Source of the DNA: Opitutaceae bacterium
GTDB taxonomy: Bacteria; Verrucomicrobiota; Verrucomicrobiia; Opitutales; Opitutaceae
Length of the DNA stretch: 6,180 nucleotides
Direction of reading: 5' to 3'
NCBI GenBank assembly: GCA_005787865.1
Contig: SXZN01000111.1
Span: 1-6,180 of the forward strand
The notes beneath the pieces were generated by a model that was given only the letters and a program-made list of their open reading frames with translations, was not told the DNA's origin and did not search any database. The position numbers were made by a program, and so were the translations under genes. Shown here piece after piece: positions 6,143-6,180 of this stretch. Numbering within the stretch: position 1 is the stretch's first letter; every line of letters begins with the position of its first letter.

Positions 6143-6180
6143 CGCGGGCCGGTTAAGCGGCGGCGATACTCTGAGGGGGA

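Noticed and set aside
6143..6180. Possible end of a convergent minus-strand gene (stop at 6153-6155, preceded by codons for PPQSIAAA) and a four-pair GCCG/CGGC hairpin at 6148-6161.
   Set aside because: Only eight codons are visible and the stem is too short to call a terminator; neither can be supported from 38 bases.

Overview
The window reads as one end of a uronate (pectin-type) catabolic locus from a Gram-negative bacterium. Five genes all run on the + strand. In order they are the 3' half of kduI, a complete kduD, a secreted DUF4861-family protein, an MFS hexuronate-type transporter and a TonB-dependent outer-membrane receptor. The signal peptides, the TonB receptor, the moderately high GC content and the style of the DUF4861 and receptor proteins suggest a polysaccharide-degrading Verrucomicrobiota member, perhaps Opitutaceae. 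This lineage call is an inference from family resemblance by eye; no search was run.

Layout. Positions 1-438 are the C-terminal 145 residues of KduI, cut by the window edge. kduD (442-1209) follows after 3 bases, the DUF4861 gene (1216-2436) after 6 more, and the MFS gene (2467-3807) after 30. This spacing looks like one operon. A short imperfect hairpin (3809-3829) starts directly behind the MFS stop codon. An AT-rich stretch with a near-direct repeat follows (about 3835-3883), and the TonB receptor starts at a GTG at 3920 and ends at 6142. The last 38 bases hold no gene I can support.

How the genes fit together. The receptor could bring oligouronides or another ligand into the periplasm. 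The DUF4861 protein would act there in an unknown way, and the MFS protein would carry (unsaturated) uronates across the inner membrane. In the cytoplasm KduI converts 5-keto-4-deoxyuronate to 3-deoxy-D-glycero-2,5-hexodiulosonate, and KduD reduces that to 2-keto-3-deoxygluconate (KDG). No lyase, unsaturated glucuronyl hydrolase, KDG kinase or KDPG aldolase is visible, so those steps must lie elsewhere.

The points most worth a second look are the uncharacterised DUF4861 protein, the divergent N-terminal part of the receptor, the sharply different codon choice of the MFS gene, and basic residues in KduD that may mean NADP(H) use. I found no CRISPR array, tRNA, rRNA or insertion sequence. I did not find a clearly new multi-gene system.
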